Notes: generated by a model from the letters alone, not told the origin. A stretch of 64,000 nt of DNA from Pyropia yezoensis (GCA_009829735.1 CM020619.1:24763554-24827553), one strand, 5' to 3'. Positions 19,160 to 30,183 are shown, counted from the stretch's first letter. Numbers and translations: made by a program.

Positions 19160-20913
19160 TTTCCCGGGTCCGAGGAGTCCTTAGAGGTTTCGGTCTCCAG
19201 GTCAAAGTCCGTAGGAGCTTCCCTTGCCAGAGCCTCCGTGATGCTCTGTAAGGTTGCCACTCGGATGGCATGTACCTGTGCCCTGTCCATCTTGGAGGGT
19301 GCCCGCCGGTCAGCCCAGTTGACCGCCTTTGCAAACACCAGTCCTTGACGCTTGAGTTTCTCCTGGAGATCGTCGGGAATGGTCGGGCACTGGTAGGACA
19401 TATGATCCTCCTTCTGGCACAGCCAGCAAGACCGGAACCGCTGGTTCCTGATCTGCTTGGGGGCGACCAGGGAAGGTTGCTCCTTAGAAACGAAGCCGCC
19501 CCACTTGTCCCTTGACTCCATGGGTGAGGCCTCGCCAACTGCGAGTACCGGTACAGGGTTATCACCTCCCTTATACTTGTCGGGTCCGGGACGGACTCGC
19601 GACAACGGCTTGGGGGTTGATACCATAGGAGCCTGGAGGGCCTTGGCTTGCCGGTGCTTGCCCTGGGTATAGGCCATCAACTGCTGGAAGGTATGTTCTT
19701 GATGTTCCTGGTTGTAGTTCTCCGCATCCACTTGAAGATATTCAGGAAGCCCCTCCGAGAAGATCATCTTGAGCCTGTCCTCAGGGTAAACGTTGCCACA
19801 AGCATCGCTCATCTCCCGGACACGACGGGCGAACGCCTCTGGAGTCTCTTGTCTCTCCATGGTTGCCCGGTTCAGCCTACCGACTGCCTTACGCAGGGAG
19901 TCCGCGTCTGCGTAGTTGGACAGGAGCCAGTTGACCGCCTCCGGATAACTCGCGACGGTACGTCCAACAATGTGCCCGGCAGAGTCTGGTAGAACCTGTG
20001 CAAACCGCTGTTCCGCTTCTCCGGTCATGAAGTTAACCAGGAGATAGAGAGCCTTGCCCTCGGACACATCGTTGTCATTGCATGCCTTGACAAACCGGCG
20101 CAGGAAGGCAAAGATAAGCGCCGGTCTCTTCCCGGAAAACTTAGGATGCCCCCCAAAGCTCGGCTGCATTCGCCGGTTCAGGGATGCCATCTTCTTGGCC
20201 ATCTTCCGGGTGTAACCTTGGTCTTGGTTCTCCAGCCGGTAGTTACCCCAATACGTGACCTTGTTCAGGGTGGCATCTCCCACTTGGTGGGCAGGGAAGT
20301 CGAACTCGACTAGCCTGCGCCGGGTAGGACCGGGAGATGCATCCCAGTCATATCCCTCCTCAGAGCTGGAGGAACTGGTCTCGCTGGTGCTAGAGCGGCG
20401 GCGACGACGCCGACGCCTACGGCTGCTCCGGTCACCGGTCTTGGAGCTCCCCGCCCCATAGGACGCAAGGGGAGGAAAAGCTTGGCCGGTCCCAGGAGTC
20501 GAAGTCTCAGGAAGACCCGTAGAACCAGTCATAGCGGTGCCTCTGGCACTGCTAGTGCCCACAGGAAGAGGTGTATACACCCAGCTGCCATGTGTGGGTC
20601 CAGGAGTAAACACACCAGGGGCTATCCCTGGAGGTTGAAGAGTAGAACCGACAGGAGGGAGACGTCTGCTGCGAGCGGACTCAAACGCCGTTGACCCCGG
20701 GGTGGCTCCCACAGGAGGAACAGCCGGAGGAACGGGAGCAGGCGGTACTTGGCCGCCTGTAGACTCCAGTCCACTACCGGATGTCACGCCCAGGTCTGCT
20801 TCACCCGTAGGGAGAACGCCGGGTTGGGCACCGTCCCCCGCGGTGACCAGGGATGCGTCAAGGGACGCGGGGTCTACCCCTTCGGGCACCGTCGTGCCAG
20901 GGAGGGTAGCCAT
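19153..20913 (-). CDS. Gypsy gag, 586 aa
   Basis: It starts at ATG 20913-20911 and ends at TAG 19153-19155. The N-terminal 150 residues are Pro/Thr/Gly-rich. An Arg-rich run followed by acidic serine repeats (SSTSETSSSSSEEGYDW) precedes the capsid-like region (FSGKRPALIFAFLRRFVKAC..., AVNWLLSNYADADSLRKAV). A single CCHC knuckle, CWLCQKEDHMSYQC, is at residues about 496-509. This is the capsid and RNA-binding protein of the element. Its last codons (ggg aaa c context) form the slippery site that leads to pol. Confidence 0.92.
   Translation of the reverse strand: MATLPGTTVPEGVDPASLDASLVTAGDGAQPGVLPTGEADLGVTSGSGLESTGGQVPPAPVPPAVPPVGATPGSTAFESARSRRLPPVGSTLQPPGIAPGVFTPGPTHGSWVYTPLPVGTSSARGTAMTGSTGLPETSTPGTGQAFPPLASYGAGSSKTGDRSSRRRRRRRRRSSTSETSSSSSEEGYDWDASPGPTRRRLVEFDFPAHQVGDATLNKVTYWGNYRLENQDQGYTRKMAKKMASLNRRMQPSFGGHPKFSGKRPALIFAFLRRFVKACNDNDVSEGKALYLLVNFMTGEAEQRFAQVLPDSAGHIVGRTVASYPEAVNWLLSNYADADSLRKAVGRLNRATMERQETPEAFARRVREMSDACGNVYPEDRLKMIFSEGLPEYLQVDAENYNQEHQEHTFQQLMAYTQGKHRQAKALQAPMVSTPKPLSRVRPGPDKYKGGDNPVPVLAVGEASPMESRDKWGGFVSKEQPSLVAPKQIRNQRFRSCWLCQKEDHMSYQCPTIPDDLQEKLKRQGLVFAKAVNWADRRAPSKMDRAQVHAIRVATLQSITEALAREAPTDFDLETETSKDSSDPGNE
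19159..19165 (-). promoter_or_regulatory. Predicted -1 frameshift site GGGAAAC at gypsy gag end
   Basis: Reading the minus strand, gag ends CCG GGA AAC GAG TAG. The heptamer G GGA AAC is a textbook X XXY YYZ slippery sequence placed three codons before the gag stop, and the pol frame is exactly the -1 frame. The sites used by several retroviruses have this same sequence. Recoding is inferred but strongly indicated. Confidence 0.85.
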
Positions 20914-21101
20914 GTTGGTCTCTTGACAGCCACAGTCCAGTTACCTGCGTGTCCAAAGATCGCAAGACCACAAGAGAGGGGTTGGAGAGCCAGGAATGGG
21001 GTTCCCGTGAACGGGTGCAAATAATTCCCAAACCACAGAAAAAGACAGAATAGGAACAACGCAACCGCTGCTCCCAAATGTCTCTTCTCAAACACTCCAA
21101 T

Positions 21102-21118
21102 CCCCTGCTGCTCCACCA
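21102..21118 (-). promoter_or_regulatory. Gypsy primer-binding site, tRNA 3' end type
   Basis: The plus strand reads cccctgctgctccacca, ending in the CCA expected of a tRNA 3' end, four bases inside the 5' LTR. On the minus strand it gives TGGTGGAGCAGCAGGGG. I could not name the tRNA. Unlike Copia-A, this fits ordinary 3'-end priming. Confidence 0.6.
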
Positions 21119-21122
21119 AATA

Positions 21123-21694
21123 TGTGATATAAAACTCGATCCTCTCAGACACGTGTCAATATCCCTCGGGGGAAAGGGACAGGTAACGCAGAAAGGGGAA
21201 CTACGAGAATGGTATGCCTGTTGCCTCACGTGCCTGCTTGCAGGGCAAACAGATACGCACGGTAGTGCACACGGGGAAGAGGAAAGCAAACGCGCAGTTG
21301 TCTTTTTCCCTGAGGCGCGGGCCGAGGGCGCCTCGCTGTCCCTCTTAACGTGCATCTGGGGGAACCCCGGCACGTTGGCCCGGTAGCCCCCCCCATAACC
21401 CCGAGTGGCCCCGACCCGAGTCTAACCTCGTCAGGTTGGGGGCCACTATCACTACTAATTCTATTCCCACTCACTAATCTCACACTCAAATCCTCTCAAA
21501 TCAAGTCCCTCACAAATATGCAAAAACACATCAGAAATCCCTCTCTCGCGTGTGGATAGCGTAGTCCACCGCATCCCAGTGCCGGGCACGGGCCACGGCC
21601 GCCAACCATCGCCACACGGCGGGCGTGTTCTGGCACCTGGTGCCCTCTGGTTGCAGTCCCGGGTCGGCGCCAAGTCGGGGCCAGGGATGCTACA
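21123..21694 (-). repeat. Gypsy 5' LTR
   Basis: 572 bp; see the 3' LTR. The target duplication ggacc follows at 21695-21699. Confidence 0.95.
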
Positions 21695-21699
21695 GGACC

Positions 21700-23560
21700 G
21701 TACGGGGTGATCAGTTGCAGCAGCAAGAAAGTCTGGCTGGATGTGAATAACAAAGCCAAGATGTTCTCCATTGACAAGGTTAAGGAGTACCTGCCGCTCC
21801 TCGTGACGGGCACCGACGGCGAGCCTTCCCAGACGGCGGCCAAGCCCACAGACGAGCAAGTGAGCTCCATCCTAGACGGCATCATCGCCGGCGACACCCT
21901 CGTCGCGGAGATCAGTCGTCGAGTGGGGGAGCTCCGCGACAAAGCCTACCGCTCAACTACTGAGGAGCCTCAGACCCCAGGGGACATCTGCATCACCGAG
22001 GCCCTGAAGGCAGGAGACCCACGCATCCTGTTGCTGGGGATCCAAGGAGCGCGACGTAAGGAAGCTGACGGGCTTATGCGGCGCGGCGCATTCGAGAAGG
22101 TGCCGAAGGCGTCCGTACCTGGAGGAGCAACTGTCCTTGGGGCGCGTTTTGTTGACGCCTTCAAGAAGGTGGGCACCAACGACGAGATGCCCAAGTCGCG
22201 GCTTGTCGGCCAGGGGCACAGGGACAGGGCTAAGCCCTTCATCGTTCACAGTGCTTCTGCTCTCCGTCAGAGCTCCACGAGGCTCTTAGTCTCTACCAGC
22301 GCAGTCCTCGGCTTCCGCCTGTTCCTTCACGACGTGGACCAGGCCTACTTGCAGAGCAAGGACAAGCTGACGAGGGACATCTACCTCAAGTTGAGTCGGG
22401 AGGATGCGGCACTCTTCAACCTGGAGGAGGACGAGTTTTTGAAGGTGCTACTGCCTTTGTACGGCATCCCCGACTCAGGGGACTACTGGGATGTGACAGT
22501 GACCGCCCACTCTGAGGACGATCTCAAGCTGTCGCCTCTCACTGGGGACCCGCGTCTGTTTGTCAAGCCCAATGACGATAGCGTCGATGGGCTCATGGGC
22601 AACTACGTCGATGACCTCGCCCACGGCGGCAACGAGGCATTTCAGGAGCTGACGCGGAAGACTCTCAAGGTCTTTGAGGCGAAGCCAAAAGAATGGGACT
22701 GCTTTGACTTTGTCGGCGTCTCTATCAAGACCGTACCTGGTTTACCACGCTCCTTCACCCTGGGACAGGAGAAGTATGTGGACGCCGCCGTCATCCAGTC
22801 TTTGGACATCGATTATGAGACTTTTGTCTCGGTGCGGTCTGGCTTCGCATGGTTGGCACATAGCCGGCCGGACCTGTGCTGCGCCATCAACCGCTTGGCG
22901 CAAGTGACGGCAACGTCGTTTGGCACTCGCCACGTGCAGGAGCTGAACAGAGCCATCAAGCGCGCGAAGGCGACGGCAAGCCTTAGCCTATCGTACACCC
23001 CGCTCGATCGGGAGACGCTGCATCTTCGCGTCTACGCCGATGCTTCTTTTGCCAACAACGACGACCAATCGTCGCAGATTGGCTACGTCGTGCTACTGTG
23101 CGACGGCCCGGACAAGTGCCACGTACTTGCCTATTCAAGCAAGAAGGCTCGTCGGGTGGTCCGAAGCATCATGGCGGGGGAAGTGTATGCTTTTGCCGAC
23201 GCCTTTGATGCGGCCTACATCATCAAGCACGACTTCGAGCGCATTTACCGGCAGCACCTGCCGCTCGTCATGCTTACTGACTCGAAGCAGATGTTTGACG
23301 TCGTCACTAGAGCGTCACACACCACCGAGAAGCGGCTTATGATCGATGTGGCGGCGGCGCGGGTGGCCTACAAGCGGAACGAGATCTCCAACGTGGGCTT
23401 GCTCAAGTCTGAGCACAACGTGGCGGACGGGCTCACCAAGCCTGGGCCGTGCGCGGCCTTGGACGCGGTCTTGCGGACGGGCAAGGACACTAACCCCGTG
23501 CAGCAGTGGATCATCCGTTCCCCGGCATCGACTGAGCGCTCGGCTGGGGGAGGGCGGTGA
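21700..23560 (+). pseudogene. Copia-B pol, unit 1, 3' part (RT, RNase H)
   Basis: This resumes the pol frame cut at 12045. It holds the RT with FLHDVDQAYLQSK and the catalytic NYVDDLAHGG, and RNase H with VYADASFANN, MAGEVYAFADAFD and MLTDSKQ, and ends at TGA 23558-23560. It has the same sequence as the second half of the intact pol at 26926-30183. The long gap between RT motifs and the YADASF-type RNase H resemble the aquatic GalEa/PyRE10G copia group more than plant copia; that placement is inference. Confidence 0.9.
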
Positions 23561-23561
23561 G

Positions 23562-23947
23562 TGTGAGTTTTCCGCCTTGGCTGGGGTGCGCATCCTCGCG
23601 CTCAGCCGATTTGGTGCCAAGGGGGGCCACCTTACATTGGGGACCAATTCGCATGTTGTTTATCTGTACTGTCTCTTGATTGGATGGCTGGGCGTGTAGG
23701 TGGCTTGTTTGCGCGGCCACACCCGGTTGGATGGTGCTGGTGGCGGTATGTTTTGGCCAGTGTTGGCCCGGACCCGCGTGAGGTGGGCACGCTTATTAGG
23801 GCGGGCCTAGCGCCGGTGCGACGGCGGCGGCCGACGCGGGCAGACTTGACACCACGCCGACGCTCCCCTGTTGGGAGCCTCGGCGCGTGGTGTTGGGTGG
23901 TTGGGGAATACACTGCCTGTTTTCTCATCATCTCGCCGACATTCACA
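23562..23947 (+). repeat. Copia-B LTR 2 (shared middle LTR)
   Basis: 386 bp. Its left part has the LTR 3 variants, and its terminal bases (attcaca) match LTR 1 and not LTR 3 (attctca). It serves as the 3' LTR of unit 1 and the 5' LTR of unit 2. Confidence 0.93.
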
Positions 23948-25189
23948 ATCGCGATTTGTCCTTTGGCGAGGACGACGCGTGCGACGACGGCGTCGTGGAC
24001 GTGCGGCGCGGGCGGCGGTGTAGGCCATCCGCGCGGAGAGCAGCGTGTGCGCGCTCTGACGACGGCGGCGCAGGCGTGCGCGGAGAGCGCGGGCAGCGGA
24101 CGTGCGCTTTGCGAGTCACCGCGGGCGCTGGTGTAGGTGACGGCGCGAGGCTCGTGTGCGTGGTGGGGGTGTCGGGGTAGTACGTTACGTAACGCGGGAG
24201 GTAGAAGCCCCCGGGCGAGCGTGCTGATCCCGACGCTCTCCCACGCACGCGATAGCTATTGCCCTCTCACGCGGCGGAGGGTGGGGTGTGTATTGACCTG
24301 CGTGCTTGTTTGTCTGGCAGAGCTTACCTTGACCTGCTACGCAACCTGGGGCTCACGCCTGTCTAGGTTGGTGGGTCTCGGTCATATACCTGGCCTTGGG
24401 GGTTTGATGCTACGACACCATGGGGTGCTTTCAACTTCCGATCCCGAGTCTTAGTGCTCAGCGGGTGTATGGCCGATAGGTCTGCGGTTGGAACCCCCAA
24501 GGACACTCGGGTGCGCAGTGATAGCCCCCCGCTTTTCGTTTGTGTGCTAGGTCCCCGCCCAACCAAGACGCACCCCAAGGCTGAAGCAGTTCAAGGACGA
24601 CACGCTGAGTCAGCGTAGGGGCAATTCTACAATCAAGCCCGCCGTCGACAAGGTTTTTGAATTGTACGGGAGGCTGCCCAAGTTAAGTGCGGACACAGTG
24701 AGAGGTTTTTTGTGGGTACCGGAGGCTGCGCGGGTTTCGTGGCAAGTCCCTGCAACGCAGTCTGCTGGGCCACGCCTATCTGGCAGGCGTACCCGCATTG
24801 GCGCCTTACTTTGGCTGTGCTGAGGAGGTAGAGGGCGAGCTCTTTGACCGCAGGGTGGGGGTGGCCGTAATCCTTGGGTCCCCCAAGTTCTCGCAGTTGG
24901 CCCAGCCACTCGAGCTTGTACGGGGGTCCTTGAGTGACCGGTCGTCTCCCTTTGCCCGCACATCTGTGCGGGTGGAATGTGGTGCGCCGTGACACCGCTC
25001 GCATAGGTCCCGCTGCGTCCCTCCTCCTCTGGAGCCTGAGCGTAGCGGAGAGGCTGAGCTTGTGGGTGCGCTTCGTTACGAGTTACTTTGCTGAGGTGCT
25101 TTTGCCCGAGCTGCTTTTCTCTTCCTAGCTGGATCTACCTGGAGGCCGACGCAGCAGTGATCATCCAGGTGTACTGAAGCAGCCCAACC
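23948..25189 (+). other. Copia-B long leader, unit 2
   Basis: Copy of 7671-8912 with one seen substitution (near 24129). No gene. Confidence 0.6.
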
Positions 25190-26941
25190 ATGTCGGGGTC
25201 CAGCTCCGCGGCGTCCGAGATTCTGTCGGACCCCCCAACTGAGCAGTTGACCGAGGCACAGTTGGGCTTCGTGATGGCCGTCCGAGGTCTGCCCGTGGGA
25301 TCAGGTGACGATCTCGTCGAGGGAGAAGACCTGCGCCTGCAGGTGGTAGACCTGCTTCCCCCGGGGGTTCTCCTTAGCCCGGAGATGATGCGGGTTCCTC
25401 TACTGCACCATGGCCTGCTAGCCTTGCTGCGGACGAACGGAGTCACCCTAGGCGGCAGCTCCGATATGCGCAGCGTCAAGCGCCTGGCCGCGACGCTCTA
25501 CCCGTCGGGGGCGGACAAGTACTTTGCAGTGAGCGCACTCAACCGTTTCGAGGAGCGCCAAGTGCAGCTGTGCCTCCATGGCGATGCCGCTGTCATGCCA
25601 GGCTGGCCGTCTGGGCTCGATCGCCAGCCGAACCATGCTGAGTCTGGGCGAGCAACTCCACAGACGATACAAGGTGGAGCTTCTTCCCGCCCTGCCTAGT
25701 TCGCTTCCCAGCCTGGTGTACAGCAAGACGTACGCTACAGCGGTGGAACCGAGGCCATTGACTCGCAGCATCCATCGAACCTGCCACCATTGTCAAGCTT
25801 TGGCAACCCAGCCCTGCGCACGGGATGCTCGGCGGTTCACACTAAGCCCGCCATCACGACGGCAGGAGGCGCCCTGGATAGCAACCTTGCGCACCGCGTG
25901 TCCCTGCGATTCAACGACAACCAGGCGAAGTTCTCTGGGGACGCACGGGAGTGCTTGGACGACTTTGTAGCAGACTACAACCTTGCCGGGCGAGACTTTG
26001 GGCTGTCGCCCGAGCAGAAGCTGCGTTACTTGCACAACCTTCTCCGTGGTGACGAAAAGCGCTTCTACCTATCCGAGCTGGAGCCGTTTGCTACGTCTTA
26101 CGTCGACACCGTCGCGCGCATCCGCGCTGAGTATCACTCGGCGGTGCACCAGAGCCAGGCTCAGAACACGCTGAGTAGCCTGCGAATGGCCAGCTTTGTG
26201 GCCAACGGCATGACCGAGCAGGATGCATTGGCGGAGACCTATCGGACGATTGCGAGAACGGCCAAGCTCCTTCCCCCGTCTCACCAGGGGGAGGCACACC
26301 GTGTCAACTACCTAAGGGGTGCTGTGGTAGGGTATCCCTGGGCCACGGAGCCTCTAAGTCGCATTCCTACTGCGCGGCTGGGCTTTCAGCAGCTGTATGG
26401 GGAGCTGCAGTCGACTCTCTTCCTGTGCGAGGAGGCAAAGCGCGCAGTACTCCAGGACTCGGCGATCACTGCCAAGCCTGTTGCAGCCAGCTCCGGCGCC
26501 ATGGACGTACTGTACGGCGGCCAGCGCTGGTATGCGACCAACCCGAAGGACAAGGGGGGCTACGGATCTGGAAAGCCGTCTAGACGATTTAACCCGCTGA
26601 GCGTGATGGGTTGCTTCAACTGTGACAAGCCCAACCATTCGGCCAAAGACTGCCCCGAGCCGTACAACGGAGCTAAGCAAGACGCACGGCGGCAGGAGTA
26701 TCAAGCTTAGCGCAGCGCAAAGCGTGCTGCGGTCGTCCAGGTCATGTACGAGCTCTGTGGCCAAGCAGTTGCGCTGAGAGACGGACCAGCGGGAAGTGAG
26801 ATGACGGGCGAAGGCGAAGGGCAACCAGCGGGCGAGCACGAGACGCTCTTCCAGGCGCTGATGGAGGGGGCCGGCTTGACGGAGGACGCAAGCAAACGCG
26901 GCGCCGAGATGGACGAGCAGGGTTTTCAGCCGAGGGAGTGA
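25190..26941 (+). CDS. Copia-B gag, unit 2, with two in-frame TAG codons
   Basis: Same layout as the unit 1 gag: ATG at 25190, TAG at 25697-25699, TAG at 26708-26710 and TGA at 26939-26941, all in one frame. Three base changes were noticed against unit 1, giving K to N, V to F and A to T. The CCHC knuckle is intact. Both TAG codons are shared with unit 1, so they predate the duplication. Confidence 0.75.
26920..26926 (+). promoter_or_regulatory. Predicted -1 frameshift site GGGTTTT, unit 2
   Basis: Same heptamer and register as at 10643-10649. The zero-frame TGA is at 26939 and the -1 frame opens pol. Confidence 0.7.
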
Positions 26942-29900
26942 ACCGTCGCTGCTCCCTCAAGCAAAGACGAACAGACCCACCCGATCGACAGGACAGCCCG
27001 GTCGATATCTTCCTGGCGGTGGACGAAGCCAACCTGAGCTTGCTGTCGCGCTCTGACACGTTCCATGGAGCTTGCCTGGACACCGGCGCGCAGAAGACTG
27101 TGATTGGCAAGCAACAAGCGGAGGCGTATGTGGTGGCGCACGGAGACCGACGATCAATGGGGCCTTCACGGCCAAATGTCTTCCGGTTTGGAGGCGGGCG
27201 GCATCCGTCTGTGGCCACTTTGACCGTCCGAATGCCCATTACGCAGGACTTCTTCCTGATATTGACGATTGACGTTATCGAACTCAGCGTCCCTCTGCTG
27301 CTGGGCCTCGAGAAGATGGACCAGCACCGGCTGTACTTCAATAACACGACGAACGAGCTGGTGTGCGTCAACGAGGGAGTCAGTTTGCCAGTGGTACGCA
27401 AGTTGGGGCATGCCTACTACCAGTGGGGGCCTGAAGTGCTCTACACGTACCCAGAGCTGCAGAAGATCCACAAGCACTTCTTCCATGCCAAACCTGAGCG
27501 GCTCTACAGTGTCATGGAGCGCGCCGAGGTGGCCAACGTGGTGCCAGAAACCCTGAAGCAGCTGCAGGACGATGCTTCCACGTGTGACGTTTGCCAACGT
27601 TTGGCAAGAGAGCCCAGTCGGTTACGTGTGGCGCTACCGGAGGAGGACACTTGCTTCAACCGTCTTGTCTACGTTGACCTCATGTTCGTGGAGCAGCAGG
27701 CGGTGCTTCATGCCGTAGACAGCGACGTTCTCTTCAGTGCGGCTACGATCCTCAACGGACAGTCGGCAGCGGAGGTGTGGGAAGCCTTCATGATGGTCTG
27801 GGTCACTCCTCTTGTGGGTTACCCCGAGGAGCTGCATGTGGACGCGGGGTCTCAACTCCGGTCCGCTAGCTTCCTGGCCTTGCTCAGTAGTTCTGGCGTC
27901 AAGATGCGTCCGTCGGGCGTGGAGAGCCACAACGCCCTTGGAGCGGGGGAGCGCTACCACGCATACCTGCGGCAGCTCTTCAAAAGAGTCCGGGCCGACC
28001 ATCCCAAGATCCCGGTCCAGCTGGCACTCTCCATGGCGGTCCGGGCAATGAACCAGACGGCTGGTCCTCGTGGGCTATCGCCCATATTGCTTGTCTTCGG
28101 TATCCACCCACGAATGCCTGTCAGCCCGGCCGATCTGCCCAACCACCGGGAACGCTGCAAGGCACTCGTCGAGGCACGGGCGGATATGTCGAAGCAAATT
28201 GCGCGAGACCGCCTCGACCGCGCACTGCGGACCCAAGTGCCTCATGCGGCCGCAGCAAACATCAACCCAGGTATCGACGTGCTGGTGTACCGCGAGAAGC
28301 CTGTGGACAAGTGGGAGGGACCGTACGGGGTGATCAGTTGCAGCAGCAAGAAAGTCTGGCTGGATGTGAATAACAAAGCCAAGATGTTCTCCATTGACAA
28401 GGTTAAGGAGTACCTGCCGCTCCTCGTGACGGGCACCGACGGCGAGCCTTCCCAGACGGCGGCCAAGCCCACAGACGAGCAAGTGAGCTCCATCCTAGAC
28501 GGCATCATCGCCGGCGACACCCTCGTCGCGGAGATCAGTCGTCGAGTGGGGGAGCTCCGCGACAAAGCCTACCGCTCAACTACTGAGGAGCCTCAGACCC
28601 CAGGGGACATCTGCATCACCGAGGCCCTGAAGGCAGGAGACCCACGCATCCTGTTGCTGGGGATCCAAGGAGCGCGACGTAAGGAAGCTGACGGGCTTAT
28701 GCGGCGCGGCGCATTCGAGAAGGTGCCGAAGGCGTCCGTACCTGGAGGAGCAACTGTCCTTGGGGCGCGTTTTGTTGACGCCTTCAAGAAGGTGGGCACC
28801 AACGACGAGATGCCCAAGTCGCGGCTTGTCGGCCAGGGGCACAGGGACAGGGCTAAGCCCTTCATCGTTCACAGTGCTTCTGCTCTCCGTCAGAGCTCCA
28901 CGAGGCTCTTAGTCTCTACCAGCGCAGTCCTCGGCTTCCGCCTGTTCCTTCACGACGTGGACCAGGCCTACTTGCAGAGCAAGGACAAGCTGACGAGGGA
29001 CATCTACCTCAAGTTGAGTCGGGAGGATGCGGCACTCTTCAACCTGGAGGAGGACGAGTTTTTGAAGGTGCTACTGCCTTTGTACGGCATCCCCGACTCA
29101 GGGGACTACTGGGATGTGACAGTGACCGCCCACTCTGAGGACGATCTCAAGCTGTCGCCTCTCACTGGGGACCCGCGTCTGTTTGTCAAGCCCAATGACG
29201 ATAGCGTCGATGGGCTCATGGGCAACTACGTCGATGACCTCGCCCACGGCGGCAACGAGGCATTTCAGGAGCTGACGCGGAAGACTCTCAAGGTCTTTGA
29301 GGCGAAGCCAAAAGAATGGGACTGCTTTGACTTTGTCGGCGTCTCTATCAAGACCGTACCTGGTTTACCACGCTCCTTCACCCTGGGACAGGAGAAGTAT
29401 GTGGACGCCGCCGTCATCCAGTCTTTGGACATCGATTATGAGACTTTTGTCTCGGTGCGGTCTGGCTTCGCATGGTTGGCACATAGCCGGCCGGACCTGT
29501 GCTGCGCCATCAACCGCTTGGCGCAAGTGACGGCAACGTCGTTTGGCACTCGCCACGTGCAGGAGCTGAACAGAGCCATCAAGCGCGCGAAGGCGACGGC
29601 AAGCCTTAGCCTATCGTACACCCCGCTCGATCGGGAGACGCTGCATCTTCGCGTCTACGCCGATGCTTCTTTTGCCAACAACGACGACCAATCGTCGCAG
29701 ATTGGCTACGTCGTGCTACTGTGCGACGGCCCGGACAAGTGCCACGTACTTGCCTATTCAAGCAAGAAGGCTCGTCGGGTGGTCCGAAGCATCATGGCGG
29801 GGGAAGTGTATGCTTTTGCCGACGCCTTTGATGCGGCCTACATCATCAAGCACGACTTCGAGCGCATTTACCGGCAGCACCTGCCGCTCGTCATGCTTAC

Positions 29901-30183
29901 TGACTCGAAGCAGATGTTTGACGTCGTCACTAGAGCGTCACACACCACCGAGAAGCGGCTTATGATCGATGTGGCGGCGGCGCGGGTGGCCTACAAGCGG
30001 AACGAGATCTCCAACGTGGGCTTGCTCAAGTCTGAGCACAACGTGGCGGACGGGCTCACCAAGCCTGGGCCGTGCGCGGCCTTGGACGCGGTCTTGCGGA
30101 CGGGCAAGGACACTAACCCCGTGCAGCAGTGGATCATCCGTTCCCCGGCATCGACTGAGCGCTCGGCTGGGGGAGGGCGGTGA
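26926..30183 (+). CDS. Copia-B pol, unit 2, intact
   Basis: This open frame of about 1085 codons ends at TGA 30181-30183 and is entered by the -1 shift. Counting from codon 26938, the protease DTGA is at 48-51. The integrase finger lies around 178-219 (two His, CDVC), with D247, D302 and E338. RT has a YVDD at 764-767. RNase H has D909, E956 and D991 in YADASF, AGEVYAF and LTDSKQ. The order integrase before RT marks Ty1/copia. There is no internal stop or shift. It could support transposition if gag is made, which depends on the two TAG codons. The TGA lies two bases before LTR 3, in the polypurine tract. Confidence 0.93.
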   Translation, partial: SAEGVNRRCSLKQRRTDPPDRQDSPVDIFLAVDEANLSLLSRSDTFHGACLDTGAQKTVIGKQQAEAYVVAHGDRRSMGPSRPNVFRFGGGRHPSVATLTVRMPITQDFFLILTIDVIELSVPLLLGLEKMDQHRLYFNNTTNELVCVNEGVSLPVVRKLGHAYYQWGPEVLYTYPELQKIHKHFFHAKPERLYSVMERAEVANVVPETLKQLQDDASTCDVCQRLAREPSRLRVALPEEDTCFNRLVYVDLMFVEQQAVLHAVDSDVLFSAATILNGQSAAEVWEAFMMVWVTPLVGYPEELHVDAGSQLRSASFLALLSSSGVKMRPSGVESHNALGAGERYHAYLRQLFKRVRADHPKIPVQLALSMAVRAMNQTAGPRGLSPILLVFGIHPRMPVSPADLPNHRERCKALVEARADMSKQIARDRLDRALRTQVPHAAAANINPGIDVLVYREKPVDKWEGPYGVISCSSKKVWLDVNNKAKMFSIDKVKEYLPLLVTGTDGEPSQTAAKPTDEQVSSILDGIIAGDTLVAEISRRVGELRDKAYRSTTEEPQTPGDICITEALKAGDPRILLLGIQGARRKEADGLMRRGAFEKVPKASVPGGATVLGARFVDAFKKVGTNDEMPKSRLVGQGHRDRAKPFIVHSASALRQSSTRLLVSTSAVLGFRLFLHDVDQAYLQSKDKLTRDIYLKLSREDAALFNLEEDEFLKVLLPLYGIPDSGDYWDVTVTAHSEDDLKLSPLTGDPRLFVKPNDDSVDGLMGNYVDDLAHGGNEAFQELTRKTLKVFEAKPKEWDCFDFVGVSIKTVPGLPRSFTLGQEKYVDAAVIQSLDIDYETFVSVRSGFAWLAHSRPDLCCAINRLAQVTATSFGTRHVQELNRAIKRAKATASLSLSYTPLDRETLHLRVYADASFANNDDQSSQIGYVVLLCDGPDKCHVLAYSSKKARRVVRSIMAGEVYAFADAFDAAYIIKHDFERIYRQHLPLVMLTDSKQMFDVVTRASHTTEKRLMIDVAAARVAYKRNEISNVGLLKSEHNVADGLTKPGPCAALDAVLRTGKDTNPVQQWIIRSPASTERSAGGGR

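Larger units (their letters stand above)
12046..21694 (-). mobile_element. Nested Ty3/gypsy chromovirus-type LTR retrotransposon
   Basis: This 9649-bp element is flanked by the 5-bp duplication ggacc (12041-12045 and 21695-21699). Its LTRs of 572 bp (12046-12617 and 21123-21694) differ at one position that I could find, so the insertion is recent. On the minus strand it encodes gag (19153-20913), then a -1 shift into pol (protease, RT, RNase H, integrase, chromodomain). The order RT before integrase defines Ty3/gypsy, and the chromodomain-like end points to the chromoviruses. Both frames are intact. An additional 705-residue frame lies on the opposite strand between pol and the 3' LTR. A purine tract (12621-12630, minus sense) precedes the 3' LTR. 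Confidence 0.96.

Noticed and set aside
18993..19565. 190-codon minus frame overlapping gypsy gag and pol
   Set aside because: Third frame over known coding sequence. The gag-pol junction is explained by the -1 site.
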